Part shown: positions 12,418 through 23,745 of the stretch, one piece after another
How positions within the stretch are numbered: the first letter of the stretch is position 1
How the letters are laid out: every line of letters begins with the position of its first letter
From: Fratercula arctica
Lineage: Eukaryota > Chordata > Aves > Charadriiformes > Alcidae
NCBI GenBank assembly: GCA_947846985.1
Contig: CANTUZ010000004.1
Location: 81,077,659 to 81,141,658, forward strand
DNA: 64,000 nucleotides
Direction: 5' to 3'
Made by a program: the position numbers and the translations under genes
Notes under the pieces: model-generated
Told to the model about the DNA's origin: nothing
Databases searched by the model: none
What the model saw: the letters and a program-made list of their open reading frames with translations, nothing else

Positions 12418-12885
12418 CCAAATTGCTGTTAATTCAGACGGGCACTTGCTTCGCGCGGCTCCCCGTGCCTATCTGAAGAGCACGGTAGGAAAACAAAGCT
12501 CGGTGAAGAGGAAGCAGCTGCGGGGGTGATACCGAGCCCTTGCCTATAAACAAAGAGCCACCGCGGCATCGCTTGGAGCACGAATGCGAGATTCGCTGCC
12601 TTTCGCTGACATCACGGCGGGAGATAAAGGCCTTCCCAGGAGTGGAACAGCTTGTTGCTTGAGAGGTGGCCAGGCGAGATAAGGCGGTGGCAAAGTGGCA
12701 CGTGAAGACGGGTGCCCATCCTGACAGCCGCCTCCAGCTCCCTCAAGTGTTGGAGCCAACGCAGCTCGGCTGGAACAAGTGGACAAAAATGAACTACGAG
12801 CCTCTTTTTTTCTTTTTCTTGCTTTTTTTTCTTTCCCTTCTTTTTTTCCAACGGCGAAGAGCTAACAGCTGCTTCCATCTGGGAA
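12418..12885. other. Non-coding stretch ending in a pyrimidine-rich tract
   Basis: No gene is recognised. The block is a little GC-richer than its surroundings (12440-12560 and 12660-12770). A T/C-rich tract at about 12804-12850 generates lysine-rich frames on the minus strand that are not real proteins. Confidence 0.5.
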
Positions 12886-13420
12886 CTGTGTGAACGCGCC
12901 TTCCAGCTGTACGATAATAAACAGCTAAAAACTCCACGCAGCCTACTGCTCCATTTACATTCTTTCCCAATCTTTTTTGCCTCATTAAACTGTAATCTTC
13001 CTCCTAATTATATTTCATCAATCTATTGTTTATGGAACTCCAGATTAAATGGCAAACATATTGAAACAAAAATAAACTTATAATTAGTTGTCTTCTCCTC
13101 ACCCCCCCTCCCTTTTGTATTAGCAAGTGCATCATTATCAGGCCCCAGGGGGTTGGTGAGGCAATCAGTTCACATGGTGCACTTTTGGCAGCAAAGAATA
13201 AAAAAACATTTGTAGCCGCATAATATGATTTACCAGCTCTAGGGCTCCAGGGTCTACACTTCCATAAATATAAGTGACAAATTATCAATAAATCATTCCC
13301 TGGTCTACCATATTGCATAATGTTTATTGAAACCCAGTTCTAATAAATATAAAAGTCACCTTTTTTATCCAAAGCATAAGAAACAAAGATGACAGCGATT
13401 ACAAACAGAAATGAAAAATG
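12886..13420. promoter_or_regulatory. Candidate conserved non-coding element (enhancer-like)
   Basis: This block is dense in motifs typical of developmental enhancers: an E-box CAGCTG near 12904, TAATTA homeodomain cores at 13005 and 13081, a CTATTGTTTAT word combining SOX- and FOX-like sites near 13023, NKX2-like TAAGTG near 13272, and AATCAATAAATC-like clusters near 13285. There is no repeat landmark and no open frame of note. The call rests on texture and motif density; conservation is not shown. Confidence 0.35.
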
Positions 13421-14730
13421 AGAAATAAACCCCTTCACAAGCAACGACCTTTTTTTTCCCCTAGTGTCCTCAGCGCCTCCGCGTTGTTAGCCCCTAAAAA
13501 CCGCCTTGGAACAGATATGACCTTCAAATGGGGGTTTTATTCTTTGATTATGATAAACATGGTTGTTCTGGGTCCCTTTGTTATGCATATAACTCTCTAC
13601 TTCTGGTTCCCGGTCTCCGAAGAAACCAGCCCAGTGCACTGTCAGGACATTGACCAGAAGCGACATGAGAATTGGTGAAGTTCTTCCAGAAAAGCCCTGT
13701 TGTAGTTGAGCTCAGCACACGGAGACCTGCGCTCTCGGACACCGCTGGTTTGGACACTGCAAGAAGTTATTGGAAAAGGGAAACAAAGGGAATGACAGAA
13801 TATTTGCAGATGAATTTATGTTTTCATTCTTCATCTCTGTAAATTGCAGACCACAGCTCTGAAGAGTTATACTTGGGGTTTGTTTTTTTCACTCGACCAC
13901 AAAAACTGGACCAAATATTGCTCAAGGATGTAAAAACCCTTACTGAAGACTTATTTCAAGAAAACTACTCATGAAAAATTTAGACTTTATTACATTTCCC
14001 CTCCACATAAAAGAAAGAATACTATCCATTTACATTTCTTGAAACAAATTTTGGAGACCTCTCACCTGTTACATATGCTGATAAAAATATGGGATTATCT
14101 TATCCCACCATTTTCAAGCAGGTCAGCATCTGGAAGTAATTTACACAATTTTGTATTCTATAAGCCAAACATCAGATAGCCAGGTTAAACTTAACTCACA
14201 TCTCCTCTTCAGAAAGATTACATTTTCCACTGGTCTTCTGATCTTTTTTTCTTTTTTTTTCACAAGAATTTAGAACTATCTTTATATCACAAAAAAAAAT
14301 CTCTGCTAAAATACTTCATTCATCTTACTTAAATTTCTGTTAGGTATATCCTGCTCCGCAGGGCATGTAATCTACACGTTCAATGACAGGTTTTTGATGA
14401 TGTAAACAAATTCTGCTTAATTCAAAAGAGCGTGCCCATTTAGGACAGAAGAATTTTTCTCCCTTGTAACGTCAGCAGGAGTTTTGTCTGCCCGAGCACT
14501 GTAGGACTCGACCCAGGAGTGTCCTTTCCAGATTAGACTGTTTCTCCCACCGCTGATTTTCATTGTGCCCTTCCATGTAGTGTTTTAAGAACAGCGTAGG
14601 CCGGTGTGGCAGCGTGGCTGTGTTTGTGGACTTCCAGGGAGTGAATATCTCTTTCTCAGAAGATGTTTTGGAGGAAATGGTTCATTTCCTATTGGTTTAA
14701 GACCCCAACTTGTTGGAATAATCCTACTGA
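13421..14730. other. AT-rich non-coding stretch
   Basis: No gene, RNA or named repeat is recognised. It contains short T/C-rich low-complexity DNA at about 14245-14262. A CR1 copy begins immediately downstream. Confidence 0.5.
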
Positions 14731-15299
14731 ATTCACAGAATCCCAGACTGGCCGGGGCTGGAAGGGACCTCTGGAGATCACCCAGTCCCATCCCCGGCCA
14801 GAGCAGGGTCACCCAGAGCAGGTGGCACAGGAACGCGTCCAGGCGGGGCTGGAATGTCTCCAGAGACGGAGACTCCCCCACCTCTCTGGGCAGCCTGTGC
14901 CAGGGCTCTGCCACCCTCACAGCAAAGAAGTTCCTCCTCACACTGAGATAGAACTTCCCATGCTCAAGTTTGTGCCCGTTGTCCCTTGTCCTGTCCCTGG
15001 GCACCACTGAGAAGAGCCTGGCCCCATCCTCTTGCCCCCTGCCCATTGGCTATTGCTGAGCATTGATGAGATCCCCCCTCAGCCTGCTCCTCTCCAGCTG
15101 AACAGCCCCAGGGCTCTCAGCCTTTCCTCAGCACAGAGATGCTCCAGTCCTTTCATTTCTGTAGCCTCTGTTGGACACTCTCCAGCAGTTCCCTGTCCTT
15201 CTGGGACCGGGGAGCCCAGCACTGGACCCAGTGCTCCAGCTGTGGCCTCCCCAGGGCAGAGCAGAGGGGGAGGATCACCTCCCTCCACCTGCTGGCCAT
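14731..15299 (-). mobile_element. CR1 LINE, 5'-truncated 3' end (group III)
   Basis: This is the longest CR1 piece in the window, in minus orientation: its 3' terminus is at 14731 (ATTCACAGAATCCCAGACTG) and it is truncated near 15299. The minus strand keeps part of the ORF2 C-terminus in frame, with the diagnostic residues RRNFFAVRV...RLPREV and SPSLETFQPRLDAF followed by a stop-laden 3' region. The internal words (for example CAGAGACGGAGACTCCCCCA) differ from the other copies, so it belongs to a different CR1 subfamily. Stop codons and the missing 5' end make it non-functional. Confidence 0.95.
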
Positions 15300-17726
15300 C
15301 ATTCATTCTGTTCCCCTACAGAAGAATTTGCACATCAGAACCTACAAAACTTTGAAGAAAGGAAAGCTCCTGGCATTTTTAAAGCATTAAACAAAACTCC
15401 TTTGCTTTAGAAATGGTTCCTCCTCTGGCACTAGGTCAGAGCGATGCTCTGGCAGCCTTCAGCAGGGGTCCATGGCCAGCGGGGCTGCTCATTGCCAGGG
15501 CCATTGGTGGCTGCCAGGACAACAAAACCAACCTGAAACCCTCATCGCCAAAGTGTGCGGGATCTAATGAGCTCAGCCACTCTCCTCTGCCCGCTTCGTC
15601 TGGGGAGGGCGATGGGTCCAGGCGCTCAGCGTCCCCAAGCAGCTGCGGAGCAGTGGGGAGCTGGAGACCCCATGCCAGGTCAGCATCTCCCGCCCGGCGG
15701 TGAGGGAGGAAGGGGAAGGAACTGCGACCACTGAGCCGACAGACCACTTCCATTTGCCGAAACAGGATGTAACGAGAGATCTGAGAAATCTGGACTTTAG
15801 CATACAGTCAAAATATAAACTGATGTGTGTATCCTGACGTAAGGAGCAACATCTGTGAGAGAGTCTGAGCAATCTGCATGAGGATATCAGAAGTCTAACA
15901 GATGATTTTCATAGATTTGAATGCCAGAGCTATTGCTCAACACTCAGATATTTTTGATTTCACATGATATACCCTAATGAGGTCATAGCCTGGAACTCGG
16001 GGTAAAAAAAACAATATAAAACTCCAGATTGATCGTAATTCCGAACAAATCTGGCCAAAAATTAGTATTTCCATAGGGAGAAGTAGACTTGGCTGATCTG
16101 CTGTAAGAATATTGCAACAGCTTGACTTAGGTATTCTGCATCTGCCTTTCAAGGAAAGCCCTGAAAACATTGTTAAAAAGCTATAGGTGAAGGAACCCAC
16201 AAAATATGTGGGCATTGGAGAGTTCTGCAGGTGACTAAATGATTGCAATGAATAACACAGGGGTTTGTTTTATTTCGTGGATATCGCACTCACATTTTCC
16301 TGAAAATTTCCTCTTTTGTTATAAGAAAAATTGAGCAATCTGCATTTATGTTTTTCATTGCAAATGTAAAATAAGACCTCAGAAAAGTCTTTACATGCTT
16401 AGCTACGAATGGAAGACAATTCAGGCCTAGCAGAGATCTAAGCTGACCTCTGCATTATTTATATTGATTAAAGCTGACCTCTGCGTTATTTATACTGATT
16501 ATCAGGCACTTGCAGTATTTCACTGGATCCCTTTCTTTTGATTTCTTTTTTTATTGATTGCATTACATTTAGTCCAGAAAGTTTACAGTTTATTGTAGCA
16601 GTGGCATTATCTGCTGTCCTCCTCCAAAGATCTAGGCGCTTTTACAGAAGTCACCCTATAAAAATCGTCCAGTTAATTTTAAGCTGGTGCTCTCTTCCTG
16701 AGCAGCTGTGTGTTAGTTTTAACTAGCTACACCTTGACGCTAGTAGTTGAACTGTTAATTTCAGAACCAAAGAGCAAAAGCTGTCAGAAAAGATCCATGA
16801 AGGCAACGCAACAAATAATTCAGCCCCAACTTGCAGCCTAAAGCCACTTGGAACTTCTGCAGGGGTTTTCAGTCTTGCTACCTGATTGCTGGCTTATCGC
16901 CCGTCAAAACATACGGTGCTTGTTCTTGAACTTCGGTAACTCATCGAGGAGCTGTGTGCAATTATTACATTTCTAACGATCACTTTTCTTGATTGCACAC
17001 TAAAATCTCCTTCTCCTGTCAGAGCTAGCGGCGGGGTATTGTTTATCATCTGGCTGATCGGACTGATATGACACATCTATATTTAATACTGACTGTGTGC
17101 GTATTGATATCAAGTGCTAGCCAGCCAAGAAACAATTAGGGACCCTATAGCGTAAGCACCCTGGTCCCATTAACCTCAGTGGAAGCCATTTGTGTCGGAA
17201 TTCAAGGAGAGGCTTTGGCCCTGAATTTATCAGACAGCTGGAGTGTATTTTATTTTATTTCTACCGTCTCCGTAGACATAACATAGCAATCCACATGCGT
17301 TCGCGTAAGTCCAGCCAGAAATGAGCATGTTGCTCTCTACAAATAATTTTTTTCCCATTTTTCTGGCTTTTAAAGTGTTTTGCAAAGACAGTGTTAAACT
17401 GATATAGGCCCCAGAAAAGTCTGGAAAGTCAGTAGCAGCCCAATGGGTCTGTAGGCACGACAGGCTCAGGTTGCCCACCAGCTTGCCCAGGACAGCAGGA
17501 ACCTGCACATCTGCATAAAGCTCACGGGCTCATCCACCAACCCATCGACATCACTAATAAACTTTGATGAGGGGCAGGGCTAGTTGCTAATATAAGAAAG
17601 AAATTATACCCAGCTCAAACTGGCGTAGGACCAATAAAATCAGTGAGTCCTGTCCCTGCGAGAAGCCACGTGAAAGCCAGCAGCCACAATATTGGGTAAT
17701 GAATATTTAGTGCAATCTGATTCGTC
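15300..17726. other. Non-coding stretch with a moderately GC-rich start
   Basis: No gene is recognised. Positions 15410-15720 are GC-richer and open in several frames on both strands without a known motif. Positions 16560-17090 have the balanced, motif-rich texture of conserved non-coding DNA. About 17140-17235 contains ATTAACCTCAGTGGAAG and TTTGGCCCTGAATTT, words reminiscent of a very old amniote interspersed repeat. Confidence 0.45.
16440..16501. repeat. 31-bp tandem duplication (2 copies)
   Basis: The unit AAGCTGACCTCTGC(A/G)TTATT... is repeated once with a period of 31 bp (16440-16470 and 16471-16501) and only two transition differences. This indicates a recent local duplication. Confidence 0.9.
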
Positions 17727-17940
17727 GAATCATAGAATTGCCCAGGTTGGAAGGGACCTTTCAGATCATCAAGTCCAACCATTAACCCAACTCTACCAAG
17801 CCCACCACTACCCCATGTCCCTCAGCACCACGTCTGCCCGGCTTCTAAATCCCTCCAGGGATGGCGACTCCACCACTGCCCTGGGCAGCCTCTTCCAACG
17901 CTTGACAGCCCTTTCTGGGAAGAGATTTTCCTCAAACATA
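17727..17940 (-). mobile_element. CR1 LINE, short 3' end (group I)
   Basis: This is a minus-strand CR1 tail. The 3' terminus at 17727 reads GAATCATAGAATTGCCCAGG, followed by GGTTGGAAGGGACCTTTCAG, the CCCATGTCCCTCAGCACCAC block and GGCGACTCCACCACTGCCCT. It is truncated near 17940 after CTTTCTGGGAAGAGATTTTC. It is the same group as the copies at 3571, 42682, 55055 and 58771. Confidence 0.95.
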
Positions 17941-20314
17941 GCATATGGTCTTGTGCTTGAATGCAAAGTGTAAAACAAAAAAAAATCATGTGCCCAGCTT
18001 CAACTACCGATGGGAGATCCTCCTCTTTGTCACATTTTGTAAAAGTCCTAAATATTAATTTTAGCTGGTGCTAAAAGTGAAAGCTCGTAGGAATGGCTGT
18101 GGTGGTCCCCCTCTTCCTCAGGGGATGGCATTCAGAGAGGGGCTGTACGAAAAGGACTGGAAACGTCCCCCAGGGGGGTGCCACTGTCAGCCCTGAGGAT
18201 GAGGTAGGGAGTGGAAAAGCTTTGGCAGATGGAGATTTTTTTATTGGATTTTTTTCTTTTCAGATTAAATTCTTTCCTTTACTCATGTGCAGAATTTTTA
18301 TTGGCCTCTTGTCTCCAGGATAAGACCTAATATATCATTGTGTGCATTTGGTCTCAATAACTCTTAGTGAATATTTTCTTCTCTTAACATGTTCTTCATA
18401 AATTACCGCAATTTTCCTTTGTAATTATTTAGTTAACTGTCTCCTTAAGAACGCTAATCATTAGCCCGTCTTATATGCTTCTCTGCAGAAGTAAATAGAT
18501 GCATATAAAAAAAGAAAACATTTTTTCTTTATGAGTGACTAGGCAGTTGCAGTCTTGTTAGAAAACATGTTTTTAATCAAATCTCCCTTGAAAATAGAGG
18601 TTTCATCCATGAGGGAAATATTTCAGAAAACTGAAGCACTCATCGTTAATTCCCAAGATATTTAACTCAATTTTTCCTGTGTCCACATAGCCCCATTTTC
18701 AAGAAAATAAGATGCCTTTCAGAACACTTTATTCTTTACTTCTTCCTTATTTTAAGAAATGATCTATTTAACATTTTTGTTAGAGTCGTAATTTTTTTTT
18801 CCTCCTCCTTATCCTACAGTACCTTCTACATTGAGTACAGCCTGTGACAGAATAAAACACACATTTTATTTTAAGCAAAATAAAAACATCCTCTAAGTCC
18901 TGTTTAAACTGCTCCAGATACCTGGTTTTATACTGTTGCACGCTGACGTCCCAGGAGCATTACTCAAATTATTATTGTCCTCCAATAATTCTCTTGTCCC
19001 AGAGCTCTTGAAAACACAGGATTCAAATCTATGAGCAAACTGTTGCATCTTAAAGACCTGAGCCATGACACAGAAATGAGGTGCGCGTATTCACTTGAAC
19101 CGTGGCGAATACAAGGCAGCCCTATTCCCGCTAGCCCTGCTCTGTCTACTGCTCTTGGGAAAGAATTCCATATCCCCTGCAAACTGTCACACCTGCACTT
19201 GGACATCTTCCTCCTGCCCGCTTTACCAGTCCAGGGATCCATACACATCCCTGAGGGAGAACATTCCTAACCCTCCTCCCCGGGGGGGAAAAACTGACCA
19301 CTTATTCCTACCCTTTGTTCCTTATCACTTAAGCAGTTCTCACTCAGTCGTCACTAGGTGACAAGCCCTTCCCTCTGACTCTGTAAGGGCACAACTCCTG
19401 TAGGAACATCTGGCAAAGGAGACTGAAAGTCCAGCTACACCACACCGCCGGGGTTTGCCCTTATTCACACGGTAAATCATTCTTTCAAAGAACCTTATCG
19501 GGTTTGCAAGTCATGCCCACATCTGCGAAACGTACTGACTCTTCCCCAACGCGTCATGGCTGTGTATCATATTCTGATGTGCTCTCCATCCAGTTATCTA
19601 GCCTTACGTAAAGCCAGCCTAGAAATAAAGTTCTGGATTAGCAGCTGACGGGATATCAAAGATTTCTGTCATATCCCCTTAGTATCAAAGCCAACATAAG
19701 CAATAGTTAACACATCCCAATTACCGGTACAGGATTTTCCTAGCTGCACCACCTTTGGCACTCTTGGAAATACCATTTAGATCCTGAAAAAAATTTTCCC
19801 CTTTAATTTATCACTACAGAACAAATCTCTTCTACTCGTGTTTCAGGTGGAAATACTTCTTCAGACTCTTCTCCCGTAAAGCACGATCTGAGTGTATGGT
19901 CTCTTCTGTAATGAATACCAGCGCAAGGAATTCACTTTGCAGTGATTGGGATTTTCCTTGACAGGTCCTTTTATATCAAGACCATCCAACATTCCCAACT
20001 TCTCTTTTTTCTTTTGATTCACTGGAAGGAGTTTTTATTATTAACATTTATTCTTTCAGCCAGTTGCTCAACAATTTTTGGCCTGTATAAGTGTGGTTTT
20101 ACATTTAAGACTCTGGTTTTACTTTGAAGACATTATAGGCCAATAATTGCACATGAAGATACTGAAACTAAGCATATTCCATATCAGAAGGACGGATTTC
20201 TGTATTATTTAAGCATGAATTAATCCAATTAAAAAATGGTGGTAGGAAGTGTTAAGGGTAGTACATCTCTCAAAATTGTTGGGAATTATACAAGCAAAAA
20301 AAGGAGAGGTGCTC
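17941..20314. other. Non-coding stretch
   Basis: No gene is recognised. Most of it is AT-rich. The segment 19070-19470 is somewhat GC-richer and open in several short frames, and could be an old repeat I cannot name. No RNA gene or transposon terminus was found. Confidence 0.45.
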
Positions 20315-20742
20315 TCACAGGGCTGGAGCCCCTCTGCTGTGGGGACAGGCTGAGAGAGCTGGGGGGGGTCAGCCTGGAGAAGAGAAGGCTCCGGGGAGAC
20401 CTTCCAGCCCCTGCCAGGCCCTAAAGGGGCTCCAGGAAAGCTGGGGAGGGACTCTGGATCAGGGAGGGGAGCCATGGGACGAGGGAGAAGGGTTTTACAC
20501 TGACAGAGGGGAGACTGAGATGGGATCTGAGGCAGAAATTCTTGGCTGTGAGGGGGGTGAGCCCCTGGCCCAGGTTGCCCAGAGAAGCTGTGGCTGCCCC
20601 ATCCCTGGAGGGGTTCAAGGCCAGGTTGGACGGGGCTTGGAGCAGCCTGGGCTGGTGGGAGGTGTCCCTGCCCAGGGCAGGGGGTGGCACTGGGTGGGCT
20701 TTAATGTCCCTTCCAGCCCAAACCGTTCTTTGATTCCATGAT
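20315..20742 (+). mobile_element. CR1 LINE, 5'-truncated 3' end (group II)
   Basis: A plus-strand CR1 tail of a second subfamily: GGGCTGGAGCCCCTCTGCTG near 20320, then AGCCTGGAGAAGAGAAGGCT, the CCCAGAGAAGCTGTGGCTGC block near 20577, and a degenerate terminus TTTGATTCCATGAT at 20729-20742. The plus strand retains in-frame ORF2 C-terminal residues, AVRGVSPWPRLPREAV and FKARLDGAW. It is closely related to the copies at 53775 and 61901. Confidence 0.95.
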
Positions 20743-21913
20743 AAAAGTGGGTTTCTGCTGTATTACAAAAAGGCTGAAGACACTTGAGCTGCAATCCTCA
20801 GAACCCACTCAGCCTTCAGGTTTGGGTCTCTGGTGTGCAGCCACCCTGCTGCCCGAACGAAGCTGCTCGAGGACTTAGATTGTGTCTGTCCTCAGCCTTC
20901 CCCTGCTTGCTTTCCTCTGGGAAGCTGCACATGAATTCAGCCTCTGTGTTGATGTCCGTTTCTTTTACTTCCCCATGCAAGACTTTTAAATAGTTCACTA
21001 CCTCAAATAGGATTCTGCATTCTGCTTCAAAACTCTTTAAAATACAAAATTTTTAGGTGCTTTTGTCTTCTACTAGGTCATTTAACGCTGCCGCATTTTC
21101 TTCAAAAGAAAAACATTTTGGTGAACAGACTTTTTCTACTATCATTCTGTTAAAATCACTGTAAAATCTTTCCCAGATTATTTTATATACTTTAAAAATA
21201 AATAAGCTGTCAAACAATGTATTTATTTCTGCTTTCTTCACTTATATAAAGAATCGGAGTACTACATGCAACACCAGCTCTATTAAGCTTCGCACAACTT
21301 GAATTTAGATTTAACCTTTGCCTCCATCCTTTGTGTGTCCTCGTGTCCTTTAAAGTTGGCGTCGTTAAGTAGCAGGCGGAACAGTCTGTGTGTTTTAATC
21401 ACCAACAAGTGCAAGTAAGTCTACATTTTTTTCTTGATTTTAATTTATGTAAACTAAATTTGTTTCTGAATCTTTTTTGGTTTTGGGGTGTTTTTACTTG
21501 CAGAAGTGTTTTTTATGTGACGCCTTTAAATAGTTCTCCCTTGTGTTGGAGCAAGAGGCGTTGTACATTAAAAAAGAATGTTGAATTGGTTGTTTGTACC
21601 AGGACTTGCAAATGCTTCAGAAGAGCTGGAGGGAATCAGCTGCTTGCAGGGACGTTTCCAGCTCTGGTGGGTGGCAGTGGCTGTTGAGGGAAGCACGGGG
21701 CAGAAATTTAGGCTATTTGGAAACAAAGAGGAGGTCTTCGTTTGCGTACGTAGAGAGCGAGCTGTGGAAAAACAAGGCAGAGTCCTAAATTTCCAACAGC
21801 ACTGTCTCTGAGCTCAGCCTCAATTAAAAACAACATTATCTTGGCCATATTACTTCAGTGTTAGGTACATTTGGCATTCTAATCCCCTTACTGCCACGCA
21901 TGACATCAAGACC
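20743..21913. other. Non-coding stretch
   Basis: No gene is recognised. The DNA is AT-rich from 20995 to 21500. A set of short overlapping frames at 21570-21810 shows no domain. An ancient SINE remnant begins at the downstream edge. Confidence 0.5.
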
Positions 21914-21995
21914 AGTCCACCTCGGTTTCCCAATCAAATTAAATGATGATAATAATATTTAATAACCTCCAGATATTTGGGGGATTAAACACATT
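21914..21995 (+). mobile_element. MIR-type SINE remnant
   Basis: The plus strand matches the conserved 3' half of the amniote MIR element in order: CACCTCGGTTTCCCAATC (MIR: CTCAGTTTCCCCATC), then AAATGATGATAATAATATTT, then ACCTCCAGATATTTGGGGGA, then TTAAACACATTT (MIR: GAGGATTAAATG...). MIR elements are tRNA-derived CORE-SINEs driven by L2-type LINEs and are very old and rare in birds. A copy this readable may have been kept by selection, and the flanking DNA up to about 22200 also looks conserved. The match is by eye. Confidence 0.55.
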
Positions 21996-23650
21996 TCCTG
22001 GGCTTTTCTGAGCTGCAGCATGCTGTGCAAATGAAGGACGGTTTTGTGGCCAGAGGTAGGAGGGCAAAGCAGCATAATTTATGCTCTTAGAGGTTTATAC
22101 ATAATTATCACCCCTTTCCCAACCCTCCAACTTTTATCAATAGAGATGATATTTTACAGAACATTAACCGCAGATAATTTGCAGGTGTAAATGTAAGCAC
22201 ATTAAACCTAATGCTAAAAAAAAAAGAAAAAAAAAAAGTGTTATGTGGATTGCTACAACGGTACAAATACGAAGTCTGCTGGAAGATTCGGCGGCAGAGC
22301 TCAGCTTCTCTCGGGGATCCTGGAAGGGAGCAGCCAGGTGCAGGAGATGCTCCTGACCCCCGCCAGCATCTGCCGTATCGTTACGCAGCGACAGCTCAGT
22401 AACGGCCGCTCTACCAGGAGACCGTCAGAATAAGGTTCCCTTTCATCTGAATTTAGTCGCTTTCTTAGAAATTCTCGTAGGTGAATCACCCTCCTTCGGT
22501 CACCGTGTCTAGAAGAGAATGTTGTGGCTGATTTTATCATTACTCATAGTACTGGGTGCTTGTTGCAAGGCACCGGCTTCTAAAGTTATACGGAAAGAGC
22601 CAATCTCAGCTTTTTCTTCAGTCTCTGGACGCAAAACCAACAACAATAAAAAACACCTTCTGAGTTTGGGTTTTTTTCCCTAACCCTCTGCCCCACTGAA
22701 AACCTGAAAATGCAATGCTTAACATTTCCAACATAGCACTTGCTACTTTTAAAATGTGCTGCTTTCTAAAATTTGCAGTTAGGGAACTGAGGAGAGAGGC
22801 GGAATCACAAGTCTTCAATAACTGGGGTCAGCAGCATGATGTAGGGTCCCATCTTTTGTTCATTGAAATGAATTACAAACATTCTATCAGTTTTTAATGG
22901 TGCAGACGGCTCAGAGGGAGACCTCCTCTCCTTTGCACCTGCCAGGGTAGGGACAGCCCACGCAGAACAACTCCTTTGATGCCTGATTTGCTAAAACCAC
23001 GAATCTAAAGTGGTTTTGGCATCAACCAAAGGAATTGCTCGCTACCATTGCTTTCTCTCCCATATACTTTTTATCATTTTTACCAAATATTTAGCTTGCT
23101 TTAATTTTCCCCCAGGTTGAGGGCTTACTTCCCTTGCCGTATTTTATTAACCTCTCTGGTCTTTTGTATTTTTTCTGGCTTTACTTTTGGCAAGATCTTT
23201 CAGTGCGACATCCTCAGCGTATCTACTTAATATGATCTTTATTCCGTTTTCCAAACCACTAAGATGTTAATTAAAAGCAGCTCTTGCACTGATCCTTCCA
23301 TTGCCTTGGGCAGTTAGATATTTTGCCATTTATCGTTATCCTGTTTTCTAATCTCTGTGGCCCCATTTTACATAAAAGCTTGAATTATGTTTTCAAATTA
23401 CGGTTCATGAGACTTCACTAAGTACTTGAGCTAAGACAATGTATGCTAAGCTACTGTATCCCATTGTTTCATTAATTTTGAAATTCTCCTAAAGAGCATA
23501 AAAATGCATTGGCGACACTTATTTTTATTCACCCAAGATTGCATATTCCACGCAGCTCTGGGAATTCTTTCTCTTTTTGTTTTTCTTTTTTTTCCCCACT
23601 GTAACTTAAAACTTTGAAAAGTATTAACAACCTTCCTATCACATTAGGAT
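21996..23650. other. Non-coding stretch, first part conserved-looking
   Basis: No gene is recognised. Positions 21996-22210 have motif-rich texture (GTGCAAATGAAGG near 22025, CATAATTTATGCTC near 22071, ACATAATTATCACC near 22100). An A-rich tract lies at 22216-22237. Positions 22900-23640 are AT-rich without landmarks. Confidence 0.4.
22216..22237. repeat. A-rich tract
   Basis: Ten A, one G and eleven A in a row, with no adjacent retroposed body recognised. Confidence 0.85.
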
Positions 23651-23745
23651 GAGTGTTTTATCCCGTTTTATGGCTGAGGAGAGACTCAGTGAATTGCCTG
23701 AGGACAAATGCCAAGACTGTGATGCAAAGGAAGCGGGACTCAGTG
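23651..23745 (-). mobile_element. MIR-type SINE remnant (minus)
   Basis: Read on the plus strand, this matches the reverse complement of MIR: TTTTATCCCGTTTTATGG (MIR rc: TTATCCCCATTTTACAGA), CTGAGGAGAGACTCAGTGAA, TTGCCTGAGGACAAATG and GAAGCGGGACTCAGTGG (MIR rc: ...GCAGAGCCGGGATTC). The order and spacing agree, with substantial divergence. The tRNA-like head is not clearly present. Confidence 0.5.

Noticed and set aside
12612..12985. Lysine-rich minus-strand frames
   Set aside because: They are translations of the pyrimidine-rich tract at 12804-12850.
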